From Enterobacter mori (lineage in GTDB: Bacteria; Pseudomonadota; Gammaproteobacteria; Enterobacterales; Enterobacteriaceae): DNA of 64,000 nucleotides. Position numbers and translations under genes: made by a program. The notes under the pieces were generated by a model. That model made no database searches, was not told the origin of the DNA, and was given only the letters and a program-made list of their open reading frames with translations. The stretch covers positions 4,722,693 to 4,786,692 of the forward strand of contig NZ_CP104285.1 in NCBI RefSeq assembly GCF_025244905.1. The letters are read 5' to 3'. Positions 1-10,803 of the stretch are shown here, one piece after another; within the stretch, counting starts at the first letter, position 1, and each line of letters begins with the position of its first letter.

Positions 1-285
1 AAGCTGATTCAGACTCTGGGCTGCTCCCCGTTCGCTCGCCGCTACTGGGGGAATCTCGGTTGATTTCTTTTCCTCGGGGTACTTAGATGTTTCAGTTCCC
101 CCGGTTCGCCTCGTTAACCTATGTATTCAGTTAACGATAGTGTGTCGGAACACACTGGGTTTCCCCATTCGGACATCGCCGGGTCAAAGGTTCATATCAC
201 CTCGCCGGCGCTTTTCGCAGATTAGCACGTCCTTCATCGCCTCTGACTGCCAGGGCATCCACCGTGTACGCTTAGTCGCTTAACC
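1..285 (-). rRNA. 23S ribosomal RNA, 5' end only (partial)
   Basis: The reverse complement ending at 285 begins with the conserved enterobacterial 23S start (GGTTAAGCGACTAAGCG). The rest of the gene lies outside the window to the left. It belongs to an rRNA operon read on the minus strand in the order 16S, tRNA-Glu, 23S. Position next to yieP-hsrA-rbs and the single tRNA-Glu in the spacer match E. coli rrnC. Confidence 0.97.
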
Positions 286-381
286 TCACAACCCGAAGAT
301 GTTTCACTTCTGATTGCGAAAATTTGAGAGACTCGAACACACATAACATGTGTGTCGTTTCAATTTTCAGCTTGATCCAGA

Positions 382-394
382 TTTTTAAAGAGCA
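382..394 (-). promoter_or_regulatory. boxA-like element in the 16S-23S spacer
   Basis: On the minus strand this reads TGCTCTTTAAAAA, close to the rrn leader boxA (TGCTCTTTAACA) found again at 2303-2314. Known role: binding NusB/NusE to keep polymerase in antitermination mode into 23S. The rest of the spacer (286-467 and 544-628) forms the processing stems and holds no other gene. Confidence 0.65.
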
Positions 395-467
395 AATATC
401 TCAAACATGACTCGCAAGTCAGTTTTGAGATATGACGGCAGGTGACTTTCACTCACGAACCAGCAAG

Positions 468-543
468 TGGCGTCCCCTAGGGGATTCGAACCCCTGTTAC
501 CGCCGTGAAAGGGCGGTGTCCTGGGCCTCTAGACGAAGGGGAC
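468..543 (-). tRNA. tRNA-Glu (anticodon UUC)
   Basis: This is a 76-nt tRNA on the minus strand, starting GTCCCCTTCGTCTAGAGG and ending with an encoded CCA. The anticodon loop CTTTCAC carries UUC. It is the only tRNA in the 16S-23S spacer, which places the operon in the tRNA-Glu class (E. coli rrnB, C, E, G) rather than the tRNA-Ile/Ala class. It is released from the rRNA precursor by RNase P and RNase E. Confidence 0.97.
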
Positions 544-628
544 ACTGAAGTCTCAATCGCAAGACGCCTTGCTATTTACTTTTCATCAGACAATCTGTGT
601 GAGCACTACAAAGGCAGGTTCTTTAAGG

Positions 629-2170
<1,542 letters not shown>

Positions 2171-2302
2171 AAGTTTGATGCTCGTGAATTAAACTTCGTA
2201 ATGAATTACGTATGTTCACTCAGAGACTTGGTATTCATTTATTGTCCGAAGACATTAAGAATCCATGTCACTTTGAGTGCCCACACAGATTGTCTGATAA
2301 AT

Positions 2303-2314
2303 TGTTAAAGAGCA
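2303..2314 (-). promoter_or_regulatory. rrn leader boxA antiterminator
   Basis: The minus strand reads TGCTCTTTAACA, the canonical rrn boxA, about 130 nt upstream of mature 16S. It is followed by the leader segment that pairs with the 16S trailer for RNase III processing. Known role: Nus-factor loading that protects the untranslated rRNA transcript from Rho. Confidence 0.9.
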
Positions 2315-2350
2315 GTGCCGCTTCGCTTTTCGCAGCGGCGCGGGGTGTGC

Positions 2351-2378
2351 ATATTACGCTTTCCCGCTTCAGAGTCAA
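2351..2378 (-). promoter_or_regulatory. rrn P2 promoter
   Basis: On the minus strand: -35 TTGACT (2378-2373), a 16-bp spacer and -10 TAATAT (2356-2351). Sequence and placement match the E. coli rrn P2 promoters, downstream of P1 and upstream of boxA. Confidence 0.85.
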
Positions 2379-2447
2379 GCGTTTATTTTCGCTTTTCTCT
2401 GCTGACCCGGCGGCGTGTGTGCCGTTGTTCCGTGTCAGTGGAGGCGC

Positions 2448-2515
2448 ATTATAGGGAGTTATTCTGAGGTGACAAGAGGAAATTTAAAAAAAGTTTCTGT
2501 CCGTATTTTTTTTCA
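2448..2515 (-). promoter_or_regulatory. rrn P1 promoter with UP element
   Basis: On the minus strand: -35 TTGTCA (2475-2470), 16-bp spacer, -10 TATAAT (2453-2448), then a GC-rich discriminator as in stringently controlled rrn P1 promoters. The A/T-tract upstream (about 2476-2515) is the expected UP element for the alpha subunit C-terminal domain. Fis sites would lie still further upstream; they are not resolved here. Confidence 0.88.
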
Positions 2516-2624
2516 CCAACATCGGTGAAATCAAGCTACAAATTGTTCTATTTGATGTATCTGCAACCACAATCACACCCAAGGTGGCATACTTATCAGC
2601 ATGAATCATTAAGGAAGAAAAGCG

Positions 2625-3332
2625 ATGCCCTTAAGCGCACAACAGCTGGCAGCCCAAAAAAACCTGTCATATGTACTGGCAGAAAAGCTGGCTCAGCTGA
2701 TTTTAGCGGGTAAATATGCCCCCGGTTGCATCCTGCCGGGCGAAATGGAGTTAGGAGAGCAGTTTGGAGTGAGCCGCACTGCCGTTCGTGAAGCAGTGAA
2801 AACGTTAACGGCAAAAGGCATGGTTCTCCCACGTCCGCGCATTGGCACGCGCGTGATGCCTCAGGCTAACTGGAACTTCCTCGATCAGGAGTTACTCTCC
2901 TGGTGGATGACCGAAGATAATTTCCATCAGGTCGTCGATCATTTTCTGGTGATGCGCAGCAGTCTCGAGCCCCAGGCGTGCCTGCTGGCCGCCAAGCTCG
3001 GAACGGCAGAACAAAAAGCGCAGCTCAATACCCTAATGGCAGAGATGGTATACCTGAAAAAGCATTTTAACCGTGAACGCTGGATTGAAGTCGACATGGC
3101 CTGGCATGAACACATCTATGCCATGAGCGCGAATCCGTTTCTGACTTCCTTTGCTTCTTTATTCCATTCGGTATACCACACCTACTTTACTTCTATTACG
3201 CAGGATGAAGTGGTGAAACTGGATCTGCACCAGGCGATTGTGGATGCCATCCAGGAGAGCGACGGGCAGCGGGCCCTGAACGCATGCCAGGCATTGCTGG
3301 CCGCGCCAACCCACCAGCAGGTAAATAAATGA
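2625..3332 (+). CDS. yieP: GntR-family (FCD) transcriptional regulator YieP
   Basis: The 235-residue protein has an N-terminal winged helix-turn-helix. The recognition segment is at about residues 42-62 ([20 protein letters not shown]), typical of GntR/FadR proteins, and an all-helical FCD ligand domain follows. It is near-identical in sequence and length to E. coli YieP. The start is supported by AAGGA at 2611 ahead of ATG 2625. It overlaps hsrA by ATGA, so the two are probably one transcript, and it diverges from the rrn P1 promoter. The effector and full target set are not visible; control of hsrA is an inference from the overlap. Confidence 0.93.
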   Translation: MPLSAQQLAAQKNLSYVLAEKLAQLILAGKYAPGCILPGEMELGEQFGVSRTAVREAVKTLTAKGMVLPRPRIGTRVMPQANWNFLDQELLSWWMTEDNFHQVVDHFLVMRSSLEPQACLLAAKLGTAEQKAQLNTLMAEMVYLKKHFNRERWIEVDMAWHEHIYAMSANPFLTSFASLFHSVYHTYFTSITQDEVVKLDLHQAIVDAIQESDGQRALNACQALLAAPTHQQVNK

Positions 3333-4762
3333 CAGAGAAAAAAGCGCGCAGCATGGCCGGATTGCCGTGGATTGCAGCCATGGCGTTCTTTATGCAGGCA
3401 CTGGATGCCACTATCCTTAACACCGCACTTCCCGCGATAGCACAGAGCCTTAACCGTTCTCCGCTGGCGATGCAGTCCGCTATCATCAGTTACACCCTGA
3501 CGGTCGCGATGCTGATCCCCGTGAGCGGGTGGCTGGCTGACCGTTTCGGCACCCGTAAGATATTCATGCTGGCCGTGACGCTCTTCACGCTCGGCTCTCT
3601 GGCCTGCGCGCTCTCAACCTCCCTCACGGAGCTGGTTATCTTCCGCGTGCTTCAGGGGATCGGTGGCGCGATGATGATGCCCGTCGCGCGTCTGGCATTA
3701 TTGCGCGCCTATCCGCGCAGCGAACTGCTTCCGGTGCTCAACTTTGTGACCATGCCAGGTCTTGTCGGCCCGATACTGGGACCGGTGCTCGGCGGGGTGT
3801 TTGTCACCTGGGCAAGCTGGCATTGGATCTTCCTGATTAATATTCCGATTGGTGTGGCGGGACTGTTTTATGCCCGCAAATATATGCCGGACTTCACTAC
3901 GCCAAGACGCAGCTTCGACATGGGCGGCTTTTTCCTGTTTGGCCTGAGCCTGGTGCTGTTCTCCAGCGGGATGGAGCTGTTTGGCGAGAAGATCGTCGCG
4001 ACGTGGATGGCGCTCTCCGTTATCCTCGGCGGTATTCTGTTATTCCTTCTTTATATACGTCACGCGCGCCGTCACCCGACACCGTTAATCTCCCTGGGGC
4101 TCTTTAACACCCGAACATTTTCCGTAGGGATAGCGGGCAACATTGCGTCACGATTGGGGACGGGTTGTGTACCGTTCCTGATGCCATTGATGCTGCAGGT
4201 CGGTTTCGGCTACCCGGCCCTGATTGCTGGTTGCATGATGGCCCCCACGGCGATGGGTTCGATCCTGGCAAAATCGACCGTCACGCAGGTGCTGCGCTGG
4301 TTTGGCTATCGTAAGACGCTGGTTGGGGTGACGGTGTTTATCGGGCTGATGATTGCGCAGTTCTCGTTACAGTCCGCCGCGTTGCCGGTCTGGATGCTGA
4401 TCCTGCCGCTGTTTGTGCTGGGCATGGCGATGTCGACGCAGTTCACATCAATGAACACCATCACCCTTGCCGACCTGACTGACGAGAACGCCAGCAGCGG
4501 CAACAGCGTGCTGGCCGTCACACAGCAATTATCGATAAGTCTGGGGGTTGCCGTGAGTGCGGCGGTGCTGCGGTTTTATGAAGGCTTCGACAGTGCAAAT
4601 ACCGTTGAGCAGTTCCACTATACCTTTATTACCATGGGCGCACTCACCGTGGTGTCGGCGCTGGTCTTTATGCTGTTAAAACCGAAAGACGGCCGAAACC
4701 TGATTAAAGAGCGCCATAAAGAGAAAGCTAAACCGAACCGCGTTCCATCAGAACAGGAGTAA
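3329..4762 (+). CDS. hsrA: MFS transporter HsrA (DHA2, 14-TM drug/proton antiporter type)
   Basis: The 477-residue integral membrane protein has about 14 hydrophobic segments. The EmrB/QacA-type motif in TM1 ([12 protein letters not shown], about residues 26-37) and the loop motif after TM2 ([11 protein letters not shown]) mark the DHA2 branch of the major facilitator superfamily. It matches E. coli HsrA/YieO. The name comes from a homocysteine-related phenotype in E. coli; the natural substrate is not evident from sequence. The start overlaps the yieP stop. The last 35 bp overlap the 3' end of the convergent rbsR. Confidence 0.92.
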   Translation: MTEKKARSMAGLPWIAAMAFFMQALDATILNTALPAIAQSLNRSPLAMQSAIISYTLTVAMLIPVSGWLADRFGTRKIFMLAVTLFTLGSLACALSTSLTELVIFRVLQGIGGAMMMPVARLALLRAYPRSELLPVLNFVTMPGLVGPILGPVLGGVFVTWASWHWIFLINIPIGVAGLFYARKYMPDFTTPRRSFDMGGFFLFGLSLVLFSSGMELFGEKIVATWMALSVILGGILLFLLYIRHARRHPTPLISLGLFNTRTFSVGIAGNIASRLGTGCVPFLMPLMLQVGFGYPALIAGCMMAPTAMGSILAKSTVTQVLRWFGYRKTLVGVTVFIGLMIAQFSLQSAALPVWMLILPLFVLGMAMSTQFTSMNTITLADLTDENASSGNSVLAVTQQLSISLGVAVSAAVLRFYEGFDSANTVEQFHYTFITMGALTVVSALVFMLLKPKDGRNLIKERHKEKAKPNRVPSEQE

Positions 4763-5720
4763 GCTGCAAACGTTGCTGCTGCAGCGAGGGCTGCGCCATC
4801 CGGTGGATCAACACATCGATGGCCAGTTCGCCCAGTTCATCTTTTGGCTGATGGATCGTGGTCAGCGGCGGCGTCATGTAGCTGGCCAGTTCGATATCGT
4901 CGTAACCAATCACCGCCATATCATCCGGCACGCGTAGCCCCGCCTGATACAACGCCTGGTAGGCACCAAACGCCATCGCGTCATTACCAATAAACACCGC
5001 CTGCGGGCGCGGCTTTTGCGCCAGCAGTTTCTGCATCGCCTCGAAACCGCCGTTGAACTCAAAATCACCGGTGATCCGATAGCCATCAGGAATGGCAAGC
5101 CCCGCCCGCTCCATGGCAGAGAGATATCCTTCAAGACGCAAACGCGCTGGCGTTTTATCCAGTGGCCCCGTAATACAGGCAATGCGAGTGTGGCCTTTAT
5201 CAATCAGGTGCTGAGTCGCCATATCGCCGCCCAGCAGGGAGTTATCCTGAATTAGATCGCTGGTGCCGTCGAACGGCGCCCAGTCCATCATCACCGTTGG
5301 GATAGAAGGATAACGCTGGATGATCTCTTTCGAGGGCTGGTGCGTTTCGGTGCAAAGCAGCAGTAGCCCGTCGACGCGTTTTTGCATCAGCGTCTCCAGG
5401 TTGCGGTTCATGCGCTGCTCATCGCCTTCGGTATTGCACAGCACCAGGCTGTAGCCACGCTCGAAGCAGCTGCGCTCCACGCCGCGCACAAGTTCAGAAT
5501 AAAAAGGGTTGGTACTGGCGGTGATCAGCATACCGATGGTGCGCGTCTGGTTAAGTTTGAGGCTGCGCCCCAGCGCCGACGGTGCATAGTTGAGTTCTTT
5601 TATCGCCGCGTCGACTTTTTCCCGGATCCCCTCGCTGACGAAGCGATCGTTATTGATGACGTGAGAGACCGTCGAGGTAGAAACGCCCGCCATGCGGGCG
5701 ACATCTTTCATTGTGGCCAA
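4728..5720 (-). CDS. rbsR: Ribose operon repressor RbsR
   Basis: The 330-residue LacI/GalR-family repressor has an N-terminal helix-turn-helix ([17 protein letters not shown], about residues 7-23), a hinge helix and a periplasmic-binding-protein-like core. It shares its strong family resemblance with E. coli RbsR. Ribose binding is known to release it from operators upstream of rbsD; two candidate operators are at 10594-10611 and 10676-10687. It is the last gene of rbsDACBKR, 3 bp after rbsK, so it is made from the operon it controls. Its 3' end overlaps convergent hsrA by 35 bp. Confidence 0.97.
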   Translation of the reverse strand: MATMKDVARMAGVSTSTVSHVINNDRFVSEGIREKVDAAIKELNYAPSALGRSLKLNQTRTIGMLITASTNPFYSELVRGVERSCFERGYSLVLCNTEGDEQRMNRNLETLMQKRVDGLLLLCTETHQPSKEIIQRYPSIPTVMMDWAPFDGTSDLIQDNSLLGGDMATQHLIDKGHTRIACITGPLDKTPARLRLEGYLSAMERAGLAIPDGYRITGDFEFNGGFEAMQKLLAQKPRPQAVFIGNDAMAFGAYQALYQAGLRVPDDMAVIGYDDIELASYMTPPLTTIHQPKDELGELAIDVLIHRMAQPSLQQQRLQLTPVLMERGSV

Positions 5721-5723
5721 GCG

Positions 5724-6653
5724 TTACCCCTGCTGACTTAAGAATTCATCGATCTCTTTACGCCACGGTACGGAAGGCTGGGCACCCTTACGCGTCACCG
5801 CAATTGCGGCAGCAGCATGTGCGAAGCGGATGGCCTCATCCATTGCTCTTCCTTCCAGCAGCGCCGTCACCAGCGCACCGTTAAAGGTATCGCCCGCCGC
5901 AATGGTATCAATCGCTTTAACCTTAAAGCCCGGCACGCGGCGGCCTTCGCCATTGGCGCTTGCCCACACCCCGCGGCTACCAAGGGTGATAATCACGGTG
6001 CCGATGCCTTTATCATGCAGTGCACCCGCGGCTCGCGCGGCATCGTCATCACTTTCTACGCGGATGCCCGTCAGCTTTTCGGCTTCGGTTTCGTTCGGCG
6101 TAATGATGTCCACCAGCGCCAGCAGCTCGTCTGATAATACACGGGCTGGAGCCGGGTTAAGTACGACAGTCGTATGATTTTCATGCGCAATTTTGGCGGC
6201 AGCCAACACGCTTTCAACCGGTGATTCCAGCTGCATCAGCAGGGCTTCGGCTCCACTAATGATTGCACGTTGCGCTTCTACACGCTCCGTTGTCAGCGCA
6301 GCGTTAGCGCCAGCATGAATACCGATGACATTCTCACCTTCCGCGTTGACGAAAATCAGCGCCACGCCGGTAGATTCCCCTTCGACTACGCTCACTGGCG
6401 AAACATCAATGTTGTCGCTCGCCAGCTGTTTGCGTACGCGCTCACCGGTATCGTCATCGCCAGTACAGGCGATAAACGCAATGTTCGCCCCACTGCGTCC
6501 GGCGGCGACGGCCTGGTTTGCGCCTTTACCGCCGAAAGCCACCTGGTACTGGTTACCCGTGACGGTTTCACCCGGTGTCGGGAAGGTTTCAAGGTTAAGA
6601 ATGTGATCGGCATTGATACTGCCAAGGACGACAAGGTTGCCTGCGGTTTTCAT
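5724..6653 (-). CDS. rbsK: Ribokinase RbsK
   Basis: This 309-residue PfkB-family sugar kinase phosphorylates cytoplasmic D-ribose at O5 with ATP, giving ribose 5-phosphate for the pentose phosphate and PRPP pathways. The N-terminal signature GGKGANQAVA (about 41-50) forms the substrate pocket. The C-terminal AAGDTFNGAL holds the anion hole and the catalytic base, Asp255. Length equals the E. coli enzyme. It follows rbsB after a 106-bp gap with two hairpins, and rbsR follows directly. Confidence 0.98.
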   Translation of the reverse strand: MKTAGNLVVLGSINADHILNLETFPTPGETVTGNQYQVAFGGKGANQAVAAGRSGANIAFIACTGDDDTGERVRKQLASDNIDVSPVSVVEGESTGVALIFVNAEGENVIGIHAGANAALTTERVEAQRAIISGAEALLMQLESPVESVLAAAKIAHENHTTVVLNPAPARVLSDELLALVDIITPNETEAEKLTGIRVESDDDAARAAGALHDKGIGTVIITLGSRGVWASANGEGRRVPGFKVKAIDTIAAGDTFNGALVTALLEGRAMDEAIRFAHAAAAIAVTRKGAQPSVPWRKEIDEFLSQQG

Positions 6654-6675
6654 GGTTGGGGTGTCCGTCTGAGAG

Positions 6676-6751
6676 CGCCACCGGTATTACCCGGTGGCGT
6701 ATGCCACACTTTTCTTTATTGGTGTCCCTCAGGCAGCCAGCGACTGCCTGA
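6676..6751 (-). promoter_or_regulatory. Two hairpins between rbsB and rbsK
   Basis: Two perfect inverted repeats fill the rbsB-rbsK gap: CGCCACCGG/CCGGTGGCG (6676-6699, 9-bp arms, 6-nt loop) and TCAGGCAG/CTGCCTGA (6729-6751, 8-bp arms). Neither has a strong U-tract. Such structures can stabilise the upstream rbsB message and lower distal rbsKR expression. In E. coli a small RNA (RbsZ) is reported from the rbsB 3' end; whether one is made here cannot be judged. Confidence 0.55.
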
Positions 6752-6759
6752 ATCGCCTT

Positions 6760-7650
6760 TTACTGCTTGATAACCAGTTTCAGGTCAACAGGATATTTGG
6801 CCTGAACTTTTTCGCCCTTTAGCACTTTATCGGCAGTTTCAACGCCAGTCGCGCCAATCTGCTCAGGCAGCTGAGCGATGGTCGCAGCCAGTTTGCCATC
6901 ATTTACAGCTTTTTCACCATCTGGTGTGCCGTCAAATCCGACAACCATCACATCAGATTTACCTGCGGTCTGCAGGGCACGCAGCGCGCCCAGCGCCATT
7001 TCGTCGTTCTGCGCGAATACCGCCTGCACGTCAGGATGCGCAGTCAGCAGGTTCTGCATCACGTTCAGACCTTTAGTACGGTCGAAGTCTGCCGGCTGGC
7101 TCGCCAGCACGTTGAATTTGTGCGCAGCCACAGCCTGCTGGAAGCCTTCACCACGCTCGCGCGCTGCGGAAGTCCCGGCAATCCCCTGCAGTTCGATAAC
7201 TTTTGCGCCTTCACCGGCTTTCTTCGCGATGTAGTCACCGGCGATTTTACCGCCCAGCACGTTATCAGACGCAATGTGGCTGACCACCTCACCTTTAGAC
7301 GCCTGACGGTCCAGAGTGATCACCGGAATTTTCGCCTGGTTTGCCATCTTCACGGCGTTACCTACGGCATCAGAATCGGTTGGGTTGATCAGCAGAATTT
7401 TGGTGCCACGGACGGTTAAGTCCTGAACGTTCGCCAGCTCTTTCGCCGGGTTGTTCTGTGAATCCAGCACCACCAGGTTGTAGCCCAGTTTGTCCGCTTC
7501 TTTCTGCGCGCCATCCTTCAGGGAGACGAAGAACGGGTTGTTCAGGGTAGAGACAACCAGCGCGATGGTGTCCTTTGCCATAGCGTTAGCACTTACGGTT
7601 GCGCTCAGCGCGACAGCAGAAACCAGGGTAGCCAGTTTTTTCATGTTCAT
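6760..7650 (-). CDS. rbsB: Periplasmic D-ribose-binding protein RbsB
   Basis: This 296-residue protein starts with a signal peptide (Lys-Lys, hydrophobic core, cleavage after about Ala25, NAMA/KD). The mature two-lobed type I periplasmic binding protein captures ribose and delivers it to RbsC. In E. coli it also presents ribose to the chemoreceptor Trg. It is almost identical to E. coli RbsB over its whole length. It lies between rbsC (27-bp gap) and the hairpin region before rbsK, an arrangement that usually gives this subunit higher expression. Confidence 0.98.
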   Translation of the reverse strand: MNMKKLATLVSAVALSATVSANAMAKDTIALVVSTLNNPFFVSLKDGAQKEADKLGYNLVVLDSQNNPAKELANVQDLTVRGTKILLINPTDSDAVGNAVKMANQAKIPVITLDRQASKGEVVSHIASDNVLGGKIAGDYIAKKAGEGAKVIELQGIAGTSAARERGEGFQQAVAAHKFNVLASQPADFDRTKGLNVMQNLLTAHPDVQAVFAQNDEMALGALRALQTAGKSDVMVVGFDGTPDGEKAVNDGKLAATIAQLPEQIGATGVETADKVLKGEKVQAKYPVDLKLVIKQ

Positions 7651-7677
7651 ATCTAAGATGTCCTGTAGTGTCGTCAG

Positions 7678-8643
7678 TTACTGTTTTTTGTTGTCTACCA
7701 GTACCGCCAGCAAAATCACCACTGCCTTAACGATCATCTGGTAATAGGAGGAAACACCTAACAAATTCAAACCATTATTCAGGAAACCAAGAATCAGTGC
7801 GCCGATCAATGTCCCAACAATGCGACCTTTACCGCCCGCAAGACTCGTACCGCCCAGAACGACTGCCGCAATGGCATCCAGCTCATATCCCGTACCCGCC
7901 GTCGGCTGCGCAGAAGAGAGGCGCGCCACTTCGATGATGCCTGCCAGTGACGCCAGCAGACCGCACAGGGAGTAAACGATAATTTTGACTTTATTAACGC
8001 TGATACCGGACAGACGCGTTGCCGCTTCGTTACCGCCCAGCGCATAGATATAACGGCCCAGACGGGTATGGTGCAGCATGTACCACGCCGCCAGGAAGAC
8101 GATAGCCATGATCCAGACCGGGGTAGGAACACCCAGCGGGCGACCGATACCAAACCAGCCAAACAGATCGGCATTCTCGGTAAAGCCGGTATTAACCGGG
8201 CTGCCGTTGGTATACACCATGGTCACACCGCGCAGCAGCAGCATCATCACCAGCGTGGCGATGAATGCCTGAACGCGCCCTTTTGCCACAATCACCCCGG
8301 TCACAGCACCAATCGCCGCGCCCGCCGCCAGGGCAGCCGCAACGGCCACCAGCGCGTTGACTTCAATGCCGACAATAGAAGCGGCGATCGCACCGGTGAG
8401 CGCCAGCAGGGAACCGACGGACAGATCGATACCCGAGGTCAAAATCACCAGCGTCATGCCGACCGCCATAATGGCGTTCACCGACGTCTGCTGCAGGATG
8501 TTGAACAGGTTATTAACGGTGAAAAAGTTCGGGCTCATGGTGGACACAATCGCGATCAGCACCAGCAGGGCAATCAGCGATTTTTGTTCCATCAGCCATG
8601 CCTTTGTGAAATAGCGGCGACCAGAAACAGCCTGGGTAGTCAT
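7678..8643 (-). CDS. rbsC: Ribose ABC transporter permease RbsC
   Basis: The 321-residue inner-membrane permease has about 8-10 hydrophobic segments. The BPD-type signature lies near the C-terminus in the cytoplasmic loop around LDAIAAVVLGGTSLAGGKG, which contacts RbsA. Two copies form the ribose channel. It sits 4 bp after rbsA on the minus strand. Length matches E. coli RbsC. Confidence 0.97.
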   Translation of the reverse strand: MTTQAVSGRRYFTKAWLMEQKSLIALLVLIAIVSTMSPNFFTVNNLFNILQQTSVNAIMAVGMTLVILTSGIDLSVGSLLALTGAIAASIVGIEVNALVAVAAALAAGAAIGAVTGVIVAKGRVQAFIATLVMMLLLRGVTMVYTNGSPVNTGFTENADLFGWFGIGRPLGVPTPVWIMAIVFLAAWYMLHHTRLGRYIYALGGNEAATRLSGISVNKVKIIVYSLCGLLASLAGIIEVARLSSAQPTAGTGYELDAIAAVVLGGTSLAGGKGRIVGTLIGALILGFLNNGLNLLGVSSYYQMIVKAVVILLAVLVDNKKQ

Positions 8644-8647
8644 CTTC

Positions 8648-10153
8648 TTACTCCTGATTCACGCGATTAAGCTTGCCCACAGCGGCAGCCATCAGAACTT
8701 CCTGGGTGGCCTGCTCGCGAGTGAATTCACCGCCGAGATGCCCTTCATGCATGACGATAATGCGATCGCTCATGCCTAACACTTCTGGCATCTCGGAAGA
8801 GACCAGAATGATGCTCAGACCGTCGGCCTTGAACTGGTTAATCAGCTGGTAGATCTCTTTTTTCGCGCCCACGTCGACACCGCGCGTAGGCTCATCAAGG
8901 ATTAACACTTTCGGGCGCGTCATCAGCCCGCGCGCAATCGCCACTTTCTGCTGATTACCGCCGGACAGCAGGCCAATTGCCTGCTCCATCGACGGGGTTT
9001 TGACGTTAAAGAGGCGGATAAAATCGCTGACGGCCTGCTGCTCATCTTTGTGTTTCAGGCCGCCGCCACTGCGGCTGAAATAGCGCAGCGCGGTCAGGGA
9101 CATGTTCTCTTTCACCGACATGCCCAGCACTAAACCGTCGCGCTTGCGGTCCTCGGAGATATAGACGATACCGTTCGCCAGACCATCCTGCGGAGAGCGT
9201 GTGACCACTTCATGGCCGTCGAGGGTGACGTAACCGCTGGTGCGCGGCAGCGCGCCGTAGAGCACTTTCATCAGCTCGGTACGGCCCGCGCCCATCAGTC
9301 CCGCCACGCCGAGGATCTCGCCCTGACGCAGGGTAAAGGTCACGTCGTTCACGCCCGGACCGCAGAGGTTATCCACCCTCAGGCGGATCTCTCCCGGCGC
9401 TTTGTCCAGACGGGGATACTGATCTTCGAGCTTACGTCCCACCATCATTTCGATGAGCGAATCTTCGGTTAGCGTGGCCACTTCGCGCTCGGCAATAAAC
9501 TGGCCGTCGCGGAAAACGGTGACGTCGTCGCAGATCTCGAAAATCTCTTTCATGCGGTGAGAAATATAGACAATCCCGCGCCCCTGGGATTTCAGCTCGC
9601 GGATAACGCGGAACAGGGATTCGGTTTCGGTGTCGGTCAGGGCGTCTGTTGGTTCATCCATAATGATGACCTTCGACTCAAAGCTCAGCACCTTCGCGAT
9701 TTCCACCATCTGCTGATCGCCGATGGAGAGATCGCCCACCAGACGGTCGCTCTTAAAGCGCAGGTTCAACTTCGCCAGCAGCTTGTCCGCTTCGGCATAC
9801 ATCGTTTTCCAGTCGATTTTGCCAAACCGGTTCACAAACTCGCGGCCGAGGAAGATGTTCTCGGCAATGGTGAGCTGCGGGATAAGGTTCAGCTCCTGAT
9901 GGATAATGCCGATACCCGCTTCCTGAGAGGATTTCGGGCCATTGAAGGTGGTCTCTTTACCCAGCCAGACGAGTGAACCGGCATCACGTTGATAGATACC
10001 GGTCAGCACTTTCATCATGGTGGATTTGCCGGCGCCGTTCTCGCCCACCAGCGCCATGACGCGTCCGGAATAAACGTTCAGCGCCGCGCCGGAGAGGGCT
10101 TTTACGCCCGGGAACGATTTATCGATCCCTTTGAGTTGCAGTAGTGCGTCCAT
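8648..10153 (-). CDS. rbsA: Ribose ABC transporter ATPase RbsA
   Basis: This 501-residue tandem ABC ATPase powers ribose import. The first half has Walker [10 protein letters not shown] (about 37-45), signature LSIGDQQ and Walker B VIIMDEPT. The second half has a degenerate Walker A (GLMGAGRTE) but an intact LSGGNQQK signature and [11 protein letters not shown]. This asymmetry is normal for sugar-type (CUT2) ATPases. The open frame extends 15 codons upstream to 10198, but ATG 10153 is chosen because the product then begins like E. coli RbsA ([12 protein letters not shown]) and lies 7 bp after the rbsD stop. Confidence 0.96.
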   Translation of the reverse strand: MDALLQLKGIDKSFPGVKALSGAALNVYSGRVMALVGENGAGKSTMMKVLTGIYQRDAGSLVWLGKETTFNGPKSSQEAGIGIIHQELNLIPQLTIAENIFLGREFVNRFGKIDWKTMYAEADKLLAKLNLRFKSDRLVGDLSIGDQQMVEIAKVLSFESKVIIMDEPTDALTDTETESLFRVIRELKSQGRGIVYISHRMKEIFEICDDVTVFRDGQFIAEREVATLTEDSLIEMMVGRKLEDQYPRLDKAPGEIRLRVDNLCGPGVNDVTFTLRQGEILGVAGLMGAGRTELMKVLYGALPRTSGYVTLDGHEVVTRSPQDGLANGIVYISEDRKRDGLVLGMSVKENMSLTALRYFSRSGGGLKHKDEQQAVSDFIRLFNVKTPSMEQAIGLLSGGNQQKVAIARGLMTRPKVLILDEPTRGVDVGAKKEIYQLINQFKADGLSIILVSSEMPEVLGMSDRIIVMHEGHLGGEFTREQATQEVLMAAAVGKLNRVNQE

Positions 10154-10160
10154 GATGGCC

Positions 10161-10580
10161 TCAGAAGGTGACGCCAGCACAGAGAATGATATTCGCATAC
10201 GGGGAACACTCCCCGCTGCGAATCACCGCCTGACTGTCTGCGGTTTGTTGTTTGAACTGTTCGTGCGTCGTGTAACGAATTTCGATGGTGTTTCCCTGGT
10301 GTTGTTGCAGTTGCTCAATGTGGCTGAGCAACGTTTCGTGGAGTTGCGGATTATGTTGTTTGATTTCCGCCGCGAGAATGGCCGCCTCAACCTGCATCTC
10401 CGCCGTCACGACTTCCAGTACCTGCATAAACGAAGGAACACCCTGCGTTAATGCCATATCGATACGGGTTGTGCTGCGCGGAACCGGTAAGCCTGCATCG
10501 CAAACCACCAGCGTATCGGTATGCCCAAGACGGGAAATAACCGATGAGATTTCTGAGTTGAGAACCGTGCCTTTCTTCAT
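10161..10580 (-). CDS. rbsD: D-ribose pyranase RbsD
   Basis: The 139-residue cytoplasmic decameric enzyme interconverts the beta-pyranose and furanose forms of ribose, supplying the form that RbsK uses. The motif [14 protein letters not shown] near the N-terminus carries the catalytic His20. It is the first gene of rbsDACBKR. RbsR-type operators lie just upstream at 10594-10611 and 10676-10687. Confidence 0.97.
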   Translation of the reverse strand: MKKGTVLNSEISSVISRLGHTDTLVVCDAGLPVPRSTTRIDMALTQGVPSFMQVLEVVTAEMQVEAAILAAEIKQHNPQLHETLLSHIEQLQQHQGNTIEIRYTTHEQFKQQTADSQAVIRSGECSPYANIILCAGVTF

Positions 10581-10593
10581 TTTCTTGCTCCAC

Positions 10594-10611
10594 TAGCGAA
10601 ACGTTTCGCTA
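10594..10611. promoter_or_regulatory. RbsR operator, proximal
   Basis: This is a perfect 18-bp palindrome, TAGCGAAACGTTTCGCTA, 14 bp upstream of the rbsD start. Its core CGAAACGTTTCG is the classic LacI/GalR-type half-site pair and matches the known E. coli rbs operator. Repressor here would block the promoter or early elongation. Confidence 0.88.
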
Positions 10612-10663
10612 AAAGTAGTGTAGACGCAAGAGTGTTCAGAAAACCATCATGACGTAACGGAAT

Positions 10664-10679
10664 TGTGATCAACGTCGAA
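10664..10679. promoter_or_regulatory. Possible CRP site upstream of rbsD
   Basis: TGTGA followed after six bases by TCGAA gives one perfect and one weak CRP half-site (consensus TGTGA-N6-TCACA). It overlaps the distal RbsR palindrome. CRP activation of rbs is established in E. coli; this exact site is a guess. Confidence 0.35.
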
Positions 10680-10687
10680 ACGTTTCG
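10676..10687. promoter_or_regulatory. Second RbsR operator-like palindrome
   Basis: A second copy of the core palindrome CGAAACGTTTCG lies 79 bp upstream of the proximal core (centre to centre), with partial extension of the arms on one side (GCTA). Two spaced operators would allow cooperative binding or looping by RbsR. Function is inferred from sequence identity to the proximal site. Confidence 0.7.
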
Positions 10688-10712
10688 CTAAGTGAAATAT
10701 GGAGGTAAATGC

Positions 10713-10743
10713 AAAACGGTAACCCCCAGGTTACCGTTTTTTA
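10713..10743. terminator. Bidirectional Rho-independent terminator after kup
   Basis: A 12-bp perfect stem, AAAACGGTAACC/GGTTACCGTTTT, with a 4-nt loop and T-runs on both strands. It lies downstream of kup (minus strand) and upstream of the rbsD promoter, so it likely insulates rbs from kup read-through. Confidence 0.8.
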
Positions 10744-10749
10744 TGTTTG

Positions 10750-10785
10750 CGCCCTCTCCCCGTGGGAGAGGGTCGGGGTGAGGGC
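10750..10785. repeat. Intergenic repeat, CCCTCTCCC/GGGAGAGGG type
   Basis: A GC-rich imperfect palindrome (CCCTCTCCCCGTGGGAGAGGG) followed by TCGGGGTGAGGGC. This motif recurs widely between genes in enterobacterial genomes. It differs from the five REP copies elsewhere in the window. It lies between kup and its terminator. Confidence 0.6.
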
Positions 10786-10803
10786 ATCAGCCCGCACGGA
10801 GGA

